DNA from: Peptococcaceae bacterium UBA7185
GTDB lineage: Bacteria; Bacillota; Peptococcia; Peptococcales; Peptococcaceae
Assembly (NCBI GenBank): GCA_002491065.1
Contig: DKVF01000022.1
Location: forward strand, 1-5,044
Length of the DNA: 5,044 nucleotides
Direction of reading: 5' to 3'
Shown here: positions 4,318 through 5,044 of the stretch, in pieces
Numbering within the stretch: the stretch's first letter is position 1
Layout of the letters: every line of letters begins with the position of its first letter
The notes under the pieces: generated by a model
Databases searched by the model: none
What the model was told of the DNA's origin: nothing
What the model saw: the letters and a program-made list of their open reading frames with translations, nothing else
Translations under genes and position numbers: made by a program

Positions 4318-4346
4318 TAGCATGCGCAAATTGCCAGAGTTTATTC
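4318..4346 (-). promoter_or_regulatory. Sigma-G (forespore) promoter for the spore-protein gene
   Basis: On the minus strand GAATA (4346-4342), a 17-bp spacer and CATGCTA (4324-4318) match the sigma-G pattern GHATR / CATNNTA known for SASP genes. The inferred start near 4311 gives a leader of about 38 nt. The promoter begins just after the terminator of the upstream recombinase gene, so the SASP gene is an independent forespore-specific unit. Confidence 0.72.
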
Positions 4347-4357
4347 TTTTGAAACAT

Positions 4358-4389
4358 AAAAAAAGGATGGTACCTTGTACTTACCATCC
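4358..4389 (-). terminator. Rho-independent terminator of the recombinase-like gene
   Basis: On the minus strand GGATGGTA (4389-4382) pairs perfectly with TACCATCC (4372-4365) around a 9-nt loop and is followed by seven T's (4364-4358). It begins 15 nt after the recombinase stop and ends 11 nt before the sigma-G -35 box. Confidence 0.85.
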
Positions 4390-4404
4390 CTCGCCGCAAT
4401 CGTT

Positions 4405-5040
4405 TTATTTTATTTCCGATGGTTCCTCCGTCTTTTTCCTGGTATGCTTATTGCCCCGCACATAGCCATGATCCTTCACATATTTATACCAGCTGCTGCG
4501 TGCCGTGCCCACAATGGCACAAGCCTCCTGCACACTAATCTCCCCATCAGCCCAACGTTTCGCTGTACGATGAAATAGCTCCCAATCCAGCTGCAGAGGA
4601 GGACGGCCGAAATTGTTTTCCGCTGGAACGACATCGCTGCTCCGCACTTTGCGCCGGGAAAACTGCGCCCCATACCGCAAGCTTTCCAACACCAGCTGCT
4701 CCATTTCCTCTCCCACGGCGCCCAATTCCTTAAAATGAAGGCTATTCAGCGGCAATGCTCCCTTCAGCACCACCACATCCACACCGACCTCGTGAATCAG
4801 CCGCTGCCATTCCGCTGCAATCTGCATCGGCGTGCATCCCAAGCTGGACAAGTCATCCACATAAAGCACATCACCGGAACGCAGCATATTGCACAGAAAT
4901 ACATAATTTTTGCGTTGCTGTTCCCTGCCCTCTTCATCGGAAAATAAAAACCGCTCATCATCCACCAGCGTCAACAGCTGCTGCCGCAAAGCGTCTTCCC
5001 CTTCTTCTCCTGTTGATATCCGCATGTAACCGAAATTCAT
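4405..5040 (-). CDS. Serine-recombinase (resolvase)-like protein with altered catalytic site
   Basis: A 211-residue protein with resolvase/invertase architecture. The N-terminal catalytic domain begins FGYMRIST (3-10), keeping the YxRxS motif with R7 and nucleophile candidate S9, and continues with RKNYVFLCNMLRSGDVLYVDD (43-63), where R43 aligns with the family's second arginine. The region that should read LDRLGRN is LSSLGCT (64-70), so both arginines that activate the scissile phosphate are Ser66 and Cys69. A long helix (about 106-130) leads to GRPPL (145-149) and a C-terminal helix-turn-helix, WADGEISVQEACAIVGTARSSWYKYV (163-188), the usual resolvase HTH_7 form. Start is the ATG at 5040-5038; its ribosome site and promoter lie outside the window. 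It may bind DNA but probably cannot recombine it; a regulatory or decayed role is inferred. No partner att or res site is visible here. Confidence 0.75.
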   Translation of the reverse strand: MNFGYMRISTGEEGEDALRQQLLTLVDDERFLFSDEEGREQQRKNYVFLCNMLRSGDVLYVDDLSSLGCTPMQIAAEWQRLIHEVGVDVVVLKGALPLNSLHFKELGAVGEEMEQLVLESLRYGAQFSRRKVRSSDVVPAENNFGRPPLQLDWELFHRTAKRWADGEISVQEACAIVGTARSSWYKYVKDHGYVRGNKHTRKKTEEPSEIK

Positions 5041-5044
5041 CTAT

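Noticed and set aside
4405..5040. Recombinase as evidence for an insertion sequence or integrated element with ends in this window
   Set aside because: No terminal inverted repeats, target duplications, att-like repeats or accessory element genes are visible around it, and its catalytic motif is altered.
1..5044. CRISPR array, tRNA, rRNA or riboswitch
   Set aside because: No regularly spaced repeats, no cloverleaf with a T-arm motif, no rRNA-like stretch, and the leaders are too short or explained by promoter and operator elements.

Overview
The window looks like chromosome from an endospore-forming member of the Firmicutes (Clostridia or Negativicutes; I cannot go finer). The main support is a small acid-soluble spore protein gene behind what reads as a forespore sigma-G promoter. 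AGGAGG-type ribosome binding sites, HxlR and Firmicutes-type TetR regulators and many hairpin terminators agree with this.

Left block (about 1-1800): two tandem minus-strand flavodoxin-fold oxidoreductases, both of the iron-sulfur-flavoprotein/NADPH-dependent FMN reductase type. They are divergent from a plus-strand HxlR-family repressor. The shared intergenic region carries overlapping -10 boxes and a cluster of ATACTTAC half-sites. This is a classic self-contained, probably redox- or electrophile-responsive regulator-reductase unit. The operon-leading paralogue keeps a full CX2CX2CX6C cysteine motif; the second has lost one of those cysteines.

Middle block (about 1800-4015): a plus-strand TetR-family regulator divergent from a tightly overlapping three-gene minus-strand operon. 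The operon encodes a four-helix membrane protein with an internal duplication, a roughly six-helix membrane protein, and a 78-residue soluble protein built of 11-residue repeats predicted to form an amphipathic helix. I know no function for any of the three. Their 4-nt and 14-nt gene overlaps suggest coordinated production of a membrane-associated assembly. The divergent promoter is strikingly symmetric: each -35 element sits in one arm of a perfect 11-bp inverted repeat. The operon ends in a hairpin terminator at 1804-1840. A strong bidirectional terminator at 3976-4015 closes the tetR side.

Right block (about 4060-5044): a minus-strand spore protein gene with its own sigma-G-like promoter, then a minus-strand serine-recombinase-like gene that ends in a strong terminator immediately before that promoter. 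The recombinase keeps the N-terminal serine motif and the C-terminal helix-turn-helix, but the LDRLGR catalytic arginines are replaced. By eye this block is richer in G+C (many CTG/CAG/GCC codons) than the tetR block, so the window may be a mosaic.

The best candidate for an undescribed system is the TetR-controlled cassette of two membrane proteins and one repeat-helix protein. The catalytic-site-altered recombinase is the second most interesting object.
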